Origin: Sphingomonas sp. KRR8
GTDB lineage: Bacteria > Pseudomonadota > Alphaproteobacteria > Sphingomonadales > Sphingomonadaceae
Direction: 5' to 3'
Assembly: GCF_023559245.1 (NCBI RefSeq)
Contig: NZ_CP097462.1
Span: forward strand, 1,798,001 to 1,862,000
DNA length: 64,000 nucleotides
Part shown: positions 26,113 through 34,341 of the stretch, piece after piece
How the letters are laid out: each line of letters opens with the position of its first letter
Position numbering within the stretch: position 1 is the first letter of the stretch
The notes under the pieces: generated by a model
What the model was told of the DNA's origin: nothing
The model's database searches: none
The model's input: the letters and a program-made list of their open reading frames with translations, nothing else
Position numbers and translations under genes: made by a program

Positions 26113-26847
26113 ATGGACAGCGCAGCCCACGACCCGGCCGATTTCGGCAGCCGCTTCACGGCGGCGCGCGCGCATCTGGTCGACCCGCTGCCGCGCTGGG
26201 TTTGGCGTGCTCCGGCGCTGGTGCTGACCCGCGCGGCCGTAGGCGCGGGCCTTCATCCGATCGTGGTGACGCTGGCGGGCTTCGCCTTCTGCGTCGCGGC
26301 GGCTGTCCTGTTCTGGCGCGGGTATCTGTGGCTTGGGAGCCTGGCCGCACTGCTGACCCTGTTGCTGGACAGCGTGGATGGGACGCTGGCCCGGCTCACC
26401 GGGCAAGTCAGCCGGGCAGGCAATCTGCTGGATCGCGGAATCGACTTCATCGCCCCGCCCTTCTGGTGGTGGGCGTGGGTCCACGGGCTTGGCGCGGCGG
26501 GACACCAGCTCGAGGAAGTGTACAAGGGCTCACTGCTGCTGATCATGGTCGGCGGCCATGTCGTGGGACTGCTGATCGAGGGCTGGTTCCGCGTGCGCTT
26601 CGGAATTCAGCTGCACGACTGGCGGCCCGGTGACCGGCTGTTCCGGATGGTCACCGCGCGGCGCGACAGCCTGTTCGTGATCCTGCTCGCCAGCCTGGTC
26701 GTGGGAAGGCCGGACCTGGGGGTCGAGGTGGGCGCCTTCTGGTCACTGATCAGCACCATCGTGCTGGCGCTCCGGCTGGCCACCGCCGAGGCCCGCGCCG
26801 ACCGTGGCGAGCCGATTCGTCCGTTCCACGAGAGCGTGGAGGGATGA
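26113..26847 (+). CDS. CDP-alcohol phosphotransferase (polar-headgroup enzyme)
   Basis: A membrane protein of 244 residues with about five helices. It carries the complete family signature D-x2-D-G-x2-A-R-x8-G-x3-D-x3-D at residues 86-111 (Asp86, Asp89, Asp107, Asp111 for the metal and base). Such enzymes join a CDP-activated alcohol to a second alcohol, making phospholipids or phosphodiester solutes. ATG 26113 is chosen from the domain start. It is followed by a nucleotidyltransferase and a HAD phosphatase with four-base overlaps, suggesting a three-step route: activate, join, dephosphorylate. The acceptor and donor cannot be read. Confidence 0.88.
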   Translation: MDSAAHDPADFGSRFTAARAHLVDPLPRWVWRAPALVLTRAAVGAGLHPIVVTLAGFAFCVAAAVLFWRGYLWLGSLAALLTLLLDSVDGTLARLTGQVSRAGNLLDRGIDFIAPPFWWWAWVHGLGAAGHQLEEVYKGSLLLIMVGGHVVGLLIEGWFRVRFGIQLHDWRPGDRLFRMVTARRDSLFVILLASLVVGRPDLGVEVGAFWSLISTIVLALRLATAEARADRGEPIRPFHESVEG

Positions 26848-27611
26848 GCGGCTGGACCGCCGTCCTGCTGGCGGGCTCACGCCCGGGCGGCGATCCGCTG
26901 AGCCGCTCGCTCGGGGTCGATTACAAGCCGCTGCTGCCGGTGGCGGGTGAGCCGATGGTGCTTCGTCCGCTGCGGTCGCTGCTCGCCGCGCCAGAGGTCA
27001 GCGACATTCTGGTGCTGACGCAGCAGCCGGAGCGGCTCGCGGGCGTCCTGCCGGCCGACCCGCGCATTCGCCTTGCTGCCTCGGGCGAGACGATCGCGAG
27101 CACGCTGACCGATCTGCTGGCGGACCCGGGCACCCGCTTCCCGCTGCTGGTGACCACCGCCGACCACGCGCTGCTGACCCCCGAGATGATCGGGCAGTTC
27201 ACCGCGGCCGCGACCGGGTGTGACCTGGCGATCGGGGTCGTCGCGCGCACCGCCATGCTGCGCCGCTTTCCCGGCGCCCAGCGCACCTGGATCAGGGTCG
27301 GCGGCGAAGGCTATAGCGGCGCCAACCTGTTCGCCCTCAACAGCGCGAGGGCGGCGCTCGGGGTCGAGCGTTGGCGCGCGATCGAGCAGGATCGCAAGAA
27401 GGGCTGGCGCGTGCTTCTGCAGCTTGGGCTGCCGCTGTTCCTCGGCGCCGTGCTGCGCGTCCGCGACCTCGACCAGACCATGGCGGCGCTCGGCCGGCGG
27501 CTCGGCCTGGCGGCGCGAGCGGTGGTGATGAGCGATCCGCTGGCCGCGATCGACGTCGACAAGCCGGCCGACCACATCCTCGTCAGCGCCATCCTCGCCG
27601 GAGAGAAATGA
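26844..27611 (+). CDS. MobA-like nucleotidyltransferase
   Basis: A protein of 255 residues with an N-terminal Rossmann-type NTP-transferase domain: VLLAGSRPGGDPL at about 7-19 is the nucleotide loop, Lys28 in YKPLLPVAG the conserved lysine, and VTTADHALL the metal-binding Asp segment. It likely makes an NDP-activated small molecule. Its start overlaps the phosphotransferase stop (ATGA), and its stop overlaps the HAD gene in the same way. The context suggests it forms the CDP-alcohol used by its neighbour, as inositol-phosphate cytidylyltransferases do; this is inference. Confidence 0.82.
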   Translation: MSGWTAVLLAGSRPGGDPLSRSLGVDYKPLLPVAGEPMVLRPLRSLLAAPEVSDILVLTQQPERLAGVLPADPRIRLAASGETIASTLTDLLADPGTRFPLLVTTADHALLTPEMIGQFTAAATGCDLAIGVVARTAMLRRFPGAQRTWIRVGGEGYSGANLFALNSARAALGVERWRAIEQDRKKGWRVLLQLGLPLFLGAVLRVRDLDQTMAALGRRLGLAARAVVMSDPLAAIDVDKPADHILVSAILAGEK

Positions 27612-28273
27612 CCGACCTTGCCGTCTATGACATGGACCGGACCGTCACCGTCCGCGCCACTTATTCGAGCTTCCTGCTGCATTGCGCCCGGCGGCGGCAG
27701 CCGTGGCGGCTGGCGCTGACCCCGCTCGCGGTGGCCTCCATGCTGGGCTATGTCGCCAAGGCGATCAGCCGCGCGCGGCTGAAGGAGATCAACCACGCGC
27801 TGATGCTGGGCGGACACATCCACCCGCATGAGCTGAAGCCGCTGGTCGAGAGCTTCGCCGACCGCACGATAGCGAACAACATCTGCCCCGGCGCGCGGCA
27901 GCAGATTGCCAGGGACAAGGCCGAGGGCTTTCGCCTGGTTCTCGCCACCGCATCCTACCGCCTCTACGCCGAAGCCATCGCCGACCGCCTCGGCTTCGAC
28001 GACGTGGTCGCCACCGGAACGGTGATCAGCGTGGGCGAGACCCTCGCCGCCAGAATCGATGGCGAGAACTGCTACGGTCCGGCGAAGAAGCGGATGCTCG
28101 ACCTGTGGTTATCAGAAGAGGCGATCACGCCGGGCACCAAGCGCTTCTACTCGGACCACATCTCCGACCTGCCGGTGTTCGAATGGGCCGACGAGCCGGT
28201 CGCCGTGAACCCGCACCCGCCGCTGCGCCGACTGGCACAGCAGCGGGGATGGCCGGTGGAGAACTGGCGCTAA
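27608..28273 (+). CDS. HAD-IB family phosphatase
   Basis: A protein of 221 residues of the HAD subfamily IB (phosphoserine-phosphatase type). Motif I is DMDRT at 8-12, motif II the Ser in LATASYRLY, motif III Lys in GPAKKRM, and motif IV SDHISDLPVFEWAD. A helical cap lies between motifs I and II. It is the third gene of a translationally coupled trio and is placed to remove the phosphate left on a phosphodiester product or lipid headgroup. It ends three bases before the convergent Cys/Met enzyme. Confidence 0.88.
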   Translation: MTDLAVYDMDRTVTVRATYSSFLLHCARRRQPWRLALTPLAVASMLGYVAKAISRARLKEINHALMLGGHIHPHELKPLVESFADRTIANNICPGARQQIARDKAEGFRLVLATASYRLYAEAIADRLGFDDVVATGTVISVGETLAARIDGENCYGPAKKRMLDLWLSEEAITPGTKRFYSDHISDLPVFEWADEPVAVNPHPPLRRLAQQRGWPVENWR

Positions 28274-28276
28274 CGC

Positions 28277-29584
28277 CTAGACCGCCCTCAACGCATTCTC
28301 GAAGTCAGCGATCAGGTCGTCGGCATTCTCGACGCCGATGCTGATCCGCACGAGATTGTCGGTGATACCCAGCGCCTGCTTGCGCTCGTCCGGCACGCTC
28401 AGGTGAGTCATCGCCGCCGGTGCGCTGGCGAGCGTCTCGGTCCCGCCGAGGCTGACCGCCAGGTGCGCGATCTGGAGGTTGTCGAGGAAGGCGAAGGCTT
28501 CGCGCTCGCCGCCCTTCAGGTAGAGCGAGAAGGTCGACCCCGCGCCGGTGCAATGGCGCTTGTAGATGTCGGCCTGGCGGCTGCCTTCCTCGAGGAAGCC
28601 GAGGTAGCCAACGCTTTCCACCTTGTCGTGGGTGCGCAGGAATTCGCAGACCTTGGCGGCATTCTCGCCCGCGCGGCTCATGCGCAGTTCCAGCGTTTCG
28701 AGGCTGCGCAGCAGCATCCACGCGGTGTTGGGGTCGAGGATGGTGCCGATGGTGTTGCGGATCATCCGCACCGGATCGAGCACCGCCTTGGACCCGACCA
28801 GGCCACCGGCGACGAGGTCGCTGTGTCCGCCGGCATATTTGGTCAAGGAGTAGACCGACACGTCGGCGCCCTGCGCCAGCGGCTTGGCCCACAGCGGCCC
28901 GAGGAAGGTATTGTCGATGGCGATGGGCGGACGCTCGTCGGCGCCGAACGCCGCATCGCGTGCGGCGCGGACGGCCTCGACGTCGACCAGCGCGTTGGTC
29001 GGGTTGGCGGGGCTCTCGAGGTAGATCATCGCCACTCGGCCCTTGGCCTTGGCGGCGGCGATCACCGCGTCGATCTCCTCACGGGTCGAGCCGGAGGGGA
29101 AGTCGAGCCAGCTGACCCCGAACTTGCCAAGGATCTTGGCGATCAGCGTTTCGGTGGCGGCGTAGAGCGGGCCGGAGTGGACCACCACGTCGCCCGGCTT
29201 GACGAAGGTCAGCAGCAAGGTGGCGATGGCGGACATGCCGCTGGAGAAAGCGAGCGCGCTTTCCGCATCTTCCCACAGCGCGAGGCGGTCTTCGAGGATC
29301 TCCTGGTTCGGGCCGTTGAAGCGCGAATAGATCAGGCCCTCGGCCCCGCCCGGACGCTTGCCGGTGACGCCTTCGAAGAAGCGCTTACCCGCCGCCGCAT
29401 TCTCGAACACGAACGTCGAGGTGAGGAAGATCGGCGGCTTCAGCGATCCCTCGCTGAGGGTAGGATCGAACCCGTAGCCCATCATCAAGGTCGACGCGTC
29501 GAGCTTGTGGTTGCCGATATGGGTGGGCGAGGGCTTGGGCGCGCGCTTGGTAGGCACGCCGCTCATTTCTGCTTCGTCAGTCAT
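28277..29584 (-). CDS. Cystathionine gamma-synthase family PLP enzyme
   Basis: A protein of 435 residues of the Cys/Met metabolism PLP family. The Schiff-base Lys249 lies in YSLTKYAGGHSD, the cofactor Asp in AIDNTFLGP, the early YSRFNGPNQEILEDRL and the late SLGGTETLASAPAAMTH are all conserved. Members include cystathionine synthase and lyase, O-acetylhomoserine sulfhydrylase and methionine gamma-lyase; motif reading alone does not separate them. ATG 29584 has GGGAG eight bases upstream. It is divergent from the DUF305 gene across a gap of only 47 bases. Confidence 0.88.
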   Translation of the reverse strand: MTDEAEMSGVPTKRAPKPSPTHIGNHKLDASTLMMGYGFDPTLSEGSLKPPIFLTSTFVFENAAAGKRFFEGVTGKRPGGAEGLIYSRFNGPNQEILEDRLALWEDAESALAFSSGMSAIATLLLTFVKPGDVVVHSGPLYAATETLIAKILGKFGVSWLDFPSGSTREEIDAVIAAAKAKGRVAMIYLESPANPTNALVDVEAVRAARDAAFGADERPPIAIDNTFLGPLWAKPLAQGADVSVYSLTKYAGGHSDLVAGGLVGSKAVLDPVRMIRNTIGTILDPNTAWMLLRSLETLELRMSRAGENAAKVCEFLRTHDKVESVGYLGFLEEGSRQADIYKRHCTGAGSTFSLYLKGGEREAFAFLDNLQIAHLAVSLGGTETLASAPAAMTHLSVPDERKQALGITDNLVRISIGVENADDLIADFENALRAV

Positions 29585-29631
29585 GGCGCGCTCCCTAGCC
29601 CGTATGGTCCCGAGTTGATAGCGTGGCGGTC

Positions 29632-29949
29632 ATGCGTACCCTGCCCCTCCTCCCGCTTCTCGCCCTGCTCGCCGCCTGCGGCTCCAGCGCGCCCCCGCCC
29701 GAGGCGCAGAATTCGGGCGCAATGGCGCATCCGATGGGCCCGATGAGCGGCGACCAGGACCGCGACTTCGCCACCATGATGATCACCCACCACCAGGGTG
29801 CGATCGACATGGCGCGGCAGGAGATCAGCCGCGGCCGCGATCCGCAAATGCGCGCGCTCGCCGCCAAGGTGATCGCCGACCAGCAACGCGAGATCGCGCA
29901 GATGCAGGGCTGGCTCGCGGCGCACGGCGGCGTGCCCAAGGCTCAGTAG
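29632..29949 (+). CDS. DUF305 lipoprotein
   Basis: A protein of 105 residues. The lipoprotein signal ends ALLAAC (Cys16), followed by a Ser/Pro linker and a DUF305 helical domain with the characteristic DFATMMITHHQGAIDMA at about 47-63; the His-His-Gln and methionines suggest metal binding. DUF305 proteins are often linked to copper. It has a seven-base antisense overlap with the convergent Lrp gene. ATG 29632 is preferred over GTG 29623 for signal peptide length. Confidence 0.88.
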   Translation: MRTLPLLPLLALLAACGSSAPPPEAQNSGAMAHPMGPMSGDQDRDFATMMITHHQGAIDMARQEISRGRDPQMRALAAKVIADQQREIAQMQGWLAAHGGVPKAQ

Positions 29950-30422
29950 GCCGGCCGGCGCCCTGACAGCCGGACGAAGGGCGCGAACTTCAGCTCGCGC
30001 TTTACGAACAGGCTTTCGTAACGGCGCACCGTGCTGTCCACCGCCAGCAGCCCTTCCGCCGTCGCGACGAAGTCGTCCATGTCCGCGCAGTCGAGTAGCA
30101 GCACCAGGTCGTGGCTGCCGGCGATTTCGTAGGCGAACTGCACCTCGGGCGCGCCGTCCAGCCGCCGCAGCAGCGCCGCTTTCCGCGCCTGGTCCGCATG
30201 TTCGGCAAGCTGCACCAGCACCAGCGCGCGCAGCCGCCGTTCGGTCAGGCGGGGCGAGAGCAATGCGACCGTACGACGGACCCATCCCTCACCGCGCAGC
30301 CGCCGCAGCCGGCGGGCGATCGCCGAAGGACTGAGCGCCACCCGCTCCGCCAATTGGTCGGCGGTGCGACCGTCGTCGTGCTGCACCTCTTCCAGCAGCG
30401 CCAGATCGAATTCGTCGAGCAT
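29943..30422 (-). CDS. Lrp/AsnC family transcriptional regulator
   Basis: A protein of 159 residues with an N-terminal helix-turn-helix (LALLEEVQHDDGRTADQLAERVALSPSA region, about 6-55) and a C-terminal RAM/ActR ligand-sensing domain (about 65-145). Members usually sense amino acids. The start at ATG 30422 matches the family N-terminus although no ribosome site is clear. The 98-base gap to the rightward small ORF at 30521 holds the divergent promoters, so it may control that ORF and the S41 peptidase. Confidence 0.9.
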   Translation of the reverse strand: MLDEFDLALLEEVQHDDGRTADQLAERVALSPSAIARRLRRLRGEGWVRRTVALLSPRLTERRLRALVLVQLAEHADQARKAALLRRLDGAPEVQFAYEIAGSHDLVLLLDCADMDDFVATAEGLLAVDSTVRRYESLFVKRELKFAPFVRLSGRRPAY

Positions 30423-30520
30423 CCGGCCGTTCGTGCCAAATTCTGGCGCGAAGCGCATCAGCAAAGCGCACAACTGTCTTGCCGGATGAACTATTCTGGG
30501 CGCCTCATGGGAGGTGAGCG

Positions 30521-30676
30521 ATGAAGTTGGTCTGCGTGCTGCTGCTTGCGACACTGATGGGGCACCAACCCCAGTGTTCGCCGGCCGGCGCTCGCCGCGG
30601 TCTGCAGGGGCCGCCACCGGCCGCTGCCGAAGACGCGCGCTTCGTCCTGCTCGCTCCCCGTTCGCCGAACTTCTGA
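30521..30676 (+). CDS. Small secreted peptide candidate of 51 residues
   Basis: An ATG at 30521 is preceded by GGGAGGTGA with six bases between core and start, as good a Shine-Dalgarno as any in the window. The product opens MKLVCVLLLATLMGHQPQCS, a hydrophobic leader, and continues as a Pro/Arg/Ala-rich tail ending PNF. It ends 23 bases before the S41 peptidase start and is in a different frame from it. Secretion and an operon with the S41 peptidase are inferred. It could be a leader peptide rather than a functional protein. Confidence 0.45.
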   Translation: MKLVCVLLLATLMGHQPQCSPAGARRGLQGPPPAAAEDARFVLLAPRSPNF

Positions 30677-30699
30677 TTCTTCCGCCTGAGGACCTATTC

Positions 30700-31824
30700 A
30701 TGCGTTTTGCCGCGATCCTGTTGTTGTCCGCCGCCTTTGCCGCGCCGCTCTTCGCCCAAGCAGCGCCGGCACCGGCGCCCGCCCCGGCCCCCGCCAAGGT
30801 CGCCGATCCGGACGAGCAGTTACCGCTGGAGCCCGGTGAAGGCCGCGCCGTCGCCGCACGGCTGGCCGACGAGCTCGCCGCCAAGTTCGTCATCCCCGAA
30901 CAGGGCCGCGCCTATGCCGCCATGCTGCGCCGTTATGCGCCGACCGGCCGTTACGACCAGGGCACCCGCAAGTCGCTGACCGAGCTGCTCACCGACGACC
31001 TGCAGGCGGTGCACAAGGACGGGCATTTGCACGTGATGCTGGCGCCCAAGGAGGACGCGCGCGGCGGTCAGGGCGGAATGCCGCGCAACTTCCCGCCGCT
31101 CATCCAGTCGGCCAAGTGGCTGGCGCCCGGCGTCGCCTACATCCGCTTCACGGCCTTCCTCTCGACCGACGAGGAAGTCGCCGCGGTCGCCAAGTTCATG
31201 GCCGAGCACAGCAGCGCCGCGACCATGATCTTCGACCTGCGCAATCACCACGGCGGTCGCCTGGGCGAGATGGACACGATCTTCCCTTACCTGTTCGCCA
31301 CCAAGACCCCGCTGGTGCGGATGGAAACCGCGCGCTCGATCTTCGACCAGTTCGGTTCGCCATTCGGCGAGGCGCCCAGCCTCACCTTCACCAAGACGGC
31401 TGACCGGGTCACCGCCATTCACGCCGCAACGCCCGGAGCCGACACGCCGCTGCGCCGGGCCAAGGTCTATCTGCTCACCTCGAACGCGACCGCGTCGGCG
31501 GGCGAGCATTTCAGCCTGGCGATGAAGTCCACTGGCCGCGGGACGCTGATCGGCGAAGCGACGGCGGGCGCCAACCACTTCGGCGGTCCGGCTCCGATCA
31601 ACGACCACTTCGCCGTGTGGATGCCGGTCGGCCGCACCAGCGACATCAAGACCGGCAAGGACTGGGAGGGCGACGGCGTGCAGCCCGACATCGCGGTCGA
31701 TCCCAAGCTGGCGCTGGTCAAGGCGCTCGAGCTCGCCGGGCTCAGCCATGACGAGGCGGTGCGAATCGACGCCGGCGAGGTTCCGGCCGAGCCCGTCCAC
31801 AAGGACAAGCTGCGCGCGCGCTAG
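30700..31824 (+). CDS. Secreted S41 family serine peptidase
   Basis: A protein of 374 residues with a signal peptide (about 1-20), an Ala/Pro linker, an IRBP-like N-terminal helical domain (about 40-115), and a tail-specific-protease core. The catalytic serine lies in SNATASAGEHFSLA at about 262-275, preceded by MIFDLRNHHGGRLGEMD; no PDZ domain is visible. It should act on periplasmic peptides or misfolded proteins. ATG 30700 has a GAGGA site. Its stop shares CTAG with convergent lysK. Confidence 0.9.
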   Translation: MRFAAILLLSAAFAAPLFAQAAPAPAPAPAPAKVADPDEQLPLEPGEGRAVAARLADELAAKFVIPEQGRAYAAMLRRYAPTGRYDQGTRKSLTELLTDDLQAVHKDGHLHVMLAPKEDARGGQGGMPRNFPPLIQSAKWLAPGVAYIRFTAFLSTDEEVAAVAKFMAEHSSAATMIFDLRNHHGGRLGEMDTIFPYLFATKTPLVRMETARSIFDQFGSPFGEAPSLTFTKTADRVTAIHAATPGADTPLRRAKVYLLTSNATASAGEHFSLAMKSTGRGTLIGEATAGANHFGGPAPINDHFAVWMPVGRTSDIKTGKDWEGDGVQPDIAVDPKLALVKALELAGLSHDEAVRIDAGEVPAEPVHKDKLRAR

Positions 31825-33407
31825 GCGCTGGCCAGCGCCTCGGCGATCAGCTTGCGGGTGTTGTCGACGCCATACAGGGCAATGAAGCTGCCCATGCGCG
31901 GGCCTTGGCTCGAGCCGAGCAGCGTCTCGTACAGCGCCTGGAACCAGTGACGGAGGCTCTCGAACGGGTGGCGCTTGCCGATCTCGAACACCTCGTTCTG
32001 GATCGCATCGCCATCCGCGTCGGCCGGTAGCTGCGCCAGGTGCGCGTCGAGCTCGCGCAGCGCCTCGACCTCATGGCCTTGCGGCGGGCGGCGCTTTAGC
32101 CCGGGCACCACGAAGTCGCGGGCATAGTTCACCGCCAGCCCGATCAGCTCGTCGAGCTCCGGGTTGCTCTCCGGCGAGGTGTCGGGGGCATAGCGGCGAA
32201 CGAACCGCCACGCCGTTTCCTTGTCCTGCACGCCAGGCAGGCTGGTGAGGTTGAGCAGCAGCCCGAAATTGAGCGGCAGGGTGGCCGGCTCCGGCACCGT
32301 GCCGTTGTGGATGTGATGCACCGGGTTGCCGAGCCGTTGCTCGACCGGCTGGCCCGGCCAGTTGCCGCGGAACTGCCAATATTCGTCGACCGCACGCGGG
32401 ATCAGGCCGAGGTGCAGGCTCTTGGCCTTCTTGGGCTCGCGGAACAGGTAGAATTCCAGGGATCGCTCGCTGCCGTACTTGAGCCAGTCGTCCAGCCCCA
32501 GGCCGTTGCCCTTGGACTTGGAGATCTTCTCGCCCTTCTCGTCGAGGAACATCTCGTAGTTGAAGCCCTCGGGTGGACGGCCGCCGAGCACGCGGGCGAT
32601 CTTGCCGGACTGGATGGTGCTGTCGATCAGGTCCTTGCCGGCCATTTCGTAGTCGACGCCCAGCGCGACCCAGCGCATCGCCCAGTCGACCTTCCACTGA
32701 AGCTTGGCCATGCCGCCCAGCGCCGATTGCGTGACCTCGCTTCCGTCCTCGTCGGTGAAGGCGATGGTGCCGGCCTCCGCATCCACCACCCGCACCGGCA
32801 CCTGCAGCACGCGGCCGCTGCTCGGCGAGATCGGCAGCACCGGCGAATAGGTCTGCCGCCGCTCCTCGCGCAGGGTCGGAAGCATGATGCCGAGGATATC
32901 GTCGAAGCGGCGCAGCACCTCGCGTAGCGTGTCGTCGAACCGGCCAGAGCGATAGCAGTCGCTCGCGCTCAGGAACTCATATTCGAACCCGAACCGGTCG
33001 AGGAAGGAGCACAGCAGCGCATTATTGTGATGCGCGAAGCTCTCGTGACAACCGAAGGGGTCCGGCACGGCCGTCAGCGGCTGGCCGAGCGCCGCCTGCA
33101 GCAGCTCCGGCTGCGGAACGTTGTCCGGGACCTTGCGCAGCCCGTCCATGTCGTCGCTGAACGCGATCAACTTGGTCGGAACGGTCCCGCCGGTCAGCGT
33201 CTCATAGGCCCGCCGAACCCAGGTCGTCCGAAGCACTTCGGTGAAGGTGCCGATATGCGGCAGCCCCGACGGTCCGTAGCCGGTCTCGAACACGATCGGC
33301 GAACCGTCGGGCTTGCCCTCCGGCCAGCGCTTCAAGAGCTTGCGCGCCTCCTCGAACACCCACGTCTTGGAGGTGAGGGCGGCTTGGCGGAGGTCGGGAG
33401 CATTCAT
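31821..33407 (-). CDS. lysK: Lysyl-tRNA synthetase, class I
   Basis: A protein of 528 residues of the archaeal-type class I enzyme that many alphaproteobacteria use instead of the class II LysS. The HIGH equivalent is HIGT at 51-54 within GYGPSGLPHIGTFTEV, and the KMSKS loop is KISKSKGNG. ATG 33407 has AAGGGA nine bases before it and is preferred to a TTG further upstream. It charges tRNA-Lys in the cytoplasm. No class II copy is in the window. Confidence 0.95.
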   Translation of the reverse strand: MNAPDLRQAALTSKTWVFEEARKLLKRWPEGKPDGSPIVFETGYGPSGLPHIGTFTEVLRTTWVRRAYETLTGGTVPTKLIAFSDDMDGLRKVPDNVPQPELLQAALGQPLTAVPDPFGCHESFAHHNNALLCSFLDRFGFEYEFLSASDCYRSGRFDDTLREVLRRFDDILGIMLPTLREERRQTYSPVLPISPSSGRVLQVPVRVVDAEAGTIAFTDEDGSEVTQSALGGMAKLQWKVDWAMRWVALGVDYEMAGKDLIDSTIQSGKIARVLGGRPPEGFNYEMFLDEKGEKISKSKGNGLGLDDWLKYGSERSLEFYLFREPKKAKSLHLGLIPRAVDEYWQFRGNWPGQPVEQRLGNPVHHIHNGTVPEPATLPLNFGLLLNLTSLPGVQDKETAWRFVRRYAPDTSPESNPELDELIGLAVNYARDFVVPGLKRRPPQGHEVEALRELDAHLAQLPADADGDAIQNEVFEIGKRHPFESLRHWFQALYETLLGSSQGPRMGSFIALYGVDNTRKLIAEALASA

Positions 33408-33461
33408 TGCGACGATCCCTTGGTCGCCCGCGACCATGTTGGTCAAGCGGGCTTGGACGCC

Positions 33462-34157
33462 TCAGATAAGGCGCCTCAACTTGTCGTTGGCCTCTTCGGA
33501 GGAACGCAGGGCCGCGACCAAGCCGTCGCGGGTAACTTGTCCGCCAGCCAGTGCCGCGAGCCAGCTCTGCAGGCCCGCGGGATCAACTGCGCGGCCCAGA
33601 TGTTCGAAGAAGGCCCCGTGCAGGAACTCCTCGTCGGTGGCCTCCCGCACCTTGGAGAACTCCAGGTCATAGAGCCAGCCGTCACGCATGGCCGCCCTGG
33701 TGATCATCAGTCCGGCGTTCTTCGCCATCGCGATCAGGATGGGCGGCGTATATCCGGACAGGTGGAAGTCGCCGTTATACGCCTGCGTGCCGAACATCAG
33801 GTGCATGATGTGGTCGTGCGCCTCGGCCGTCCACGGGTGATCACGCATCAGACCGAACAGGCCGATGATGGACGGGATGCGAACTTTCATTACCCCGGTT
33901 GGCGAGAGAATGCGTGCCCACTCGCCGAACGCCTTCTTGGCATCGTCACGGGTCATGTGTTCCAGCACGTCCTGGGCGACGATCTCCTCATAATGGTGCG
34001 ACGGAAACTCCGGCAGATCGGCGATGTTCGCGACCCAGTCAGGCGAATGGAAGTCGTTGAGATCGACGTTCAGATAACCTGGCCGCTTGTCGTATCCGCA
34101 GCCAAGATTGACCTTGCGCAACGACAGGTCCGGCCCGGTCTTGGTCATGCTGTCCAT
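33462..34157 (-). CDS. SAM-dependent methyltransferase fused to a DUF4214-like C-terminus
   Basis: A protein of 231 residues. The first 165 or so form a class I methyltransferase: KVNLGCGYDKRPGYLNVDL is the SAM loop and acidic loop, and IVAQDVLEHM the motif IV region. The last 55 (EEFLHGAFFEHLGRAVDPAG then SWLAALAGGQV) read as one DUF4214 unit, a helical domain common in surface and secreted proteins. ATG 34157 has GAAGGAAAG upstream. It lies 54 bases before lysK. Methyltransferases of this type often act in glycan clusters, but none adjoins here. Confidence 0.8.
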   Translation of the reverse strand: MDSMTKTGPDLSLRKVNLGCGYDKRPGYLNVDLNDFHSPDWVANIADLPEFPSHHYEEIVAQDVLEHMTRDDAKKAFGEWARILSPTGVMKVRIPSIIGLFGLMRDHPWTAEAHDHIMHLMFGTQAYNGDFHLSGYTPPILIAMAKNAGLMITRAAMRDGWLYDLEFSKVREATDEEFLHGAFFEHLGRAVDPAGLQSWLAALAGGQVTRDGLVAALRSSEEANDKLRRLI

Positions 34158-34341
34158 GAGATGATCTTTCCTTCGTAAGATTGCCGGTCGTCGCACGGCA
34201 GCCGCCTGGCGATCCGCCGCACATTCACCGACGCTTATATCGCTTTGTCGCGGAAGGGCGACCACCGCTGTCGCCAGTGGCCCTCCATCTGACGCGCGGT
34301 CAGTGCTTCAGGCCTCGCGATGGTTGCCCTTTCGTTCTCAC

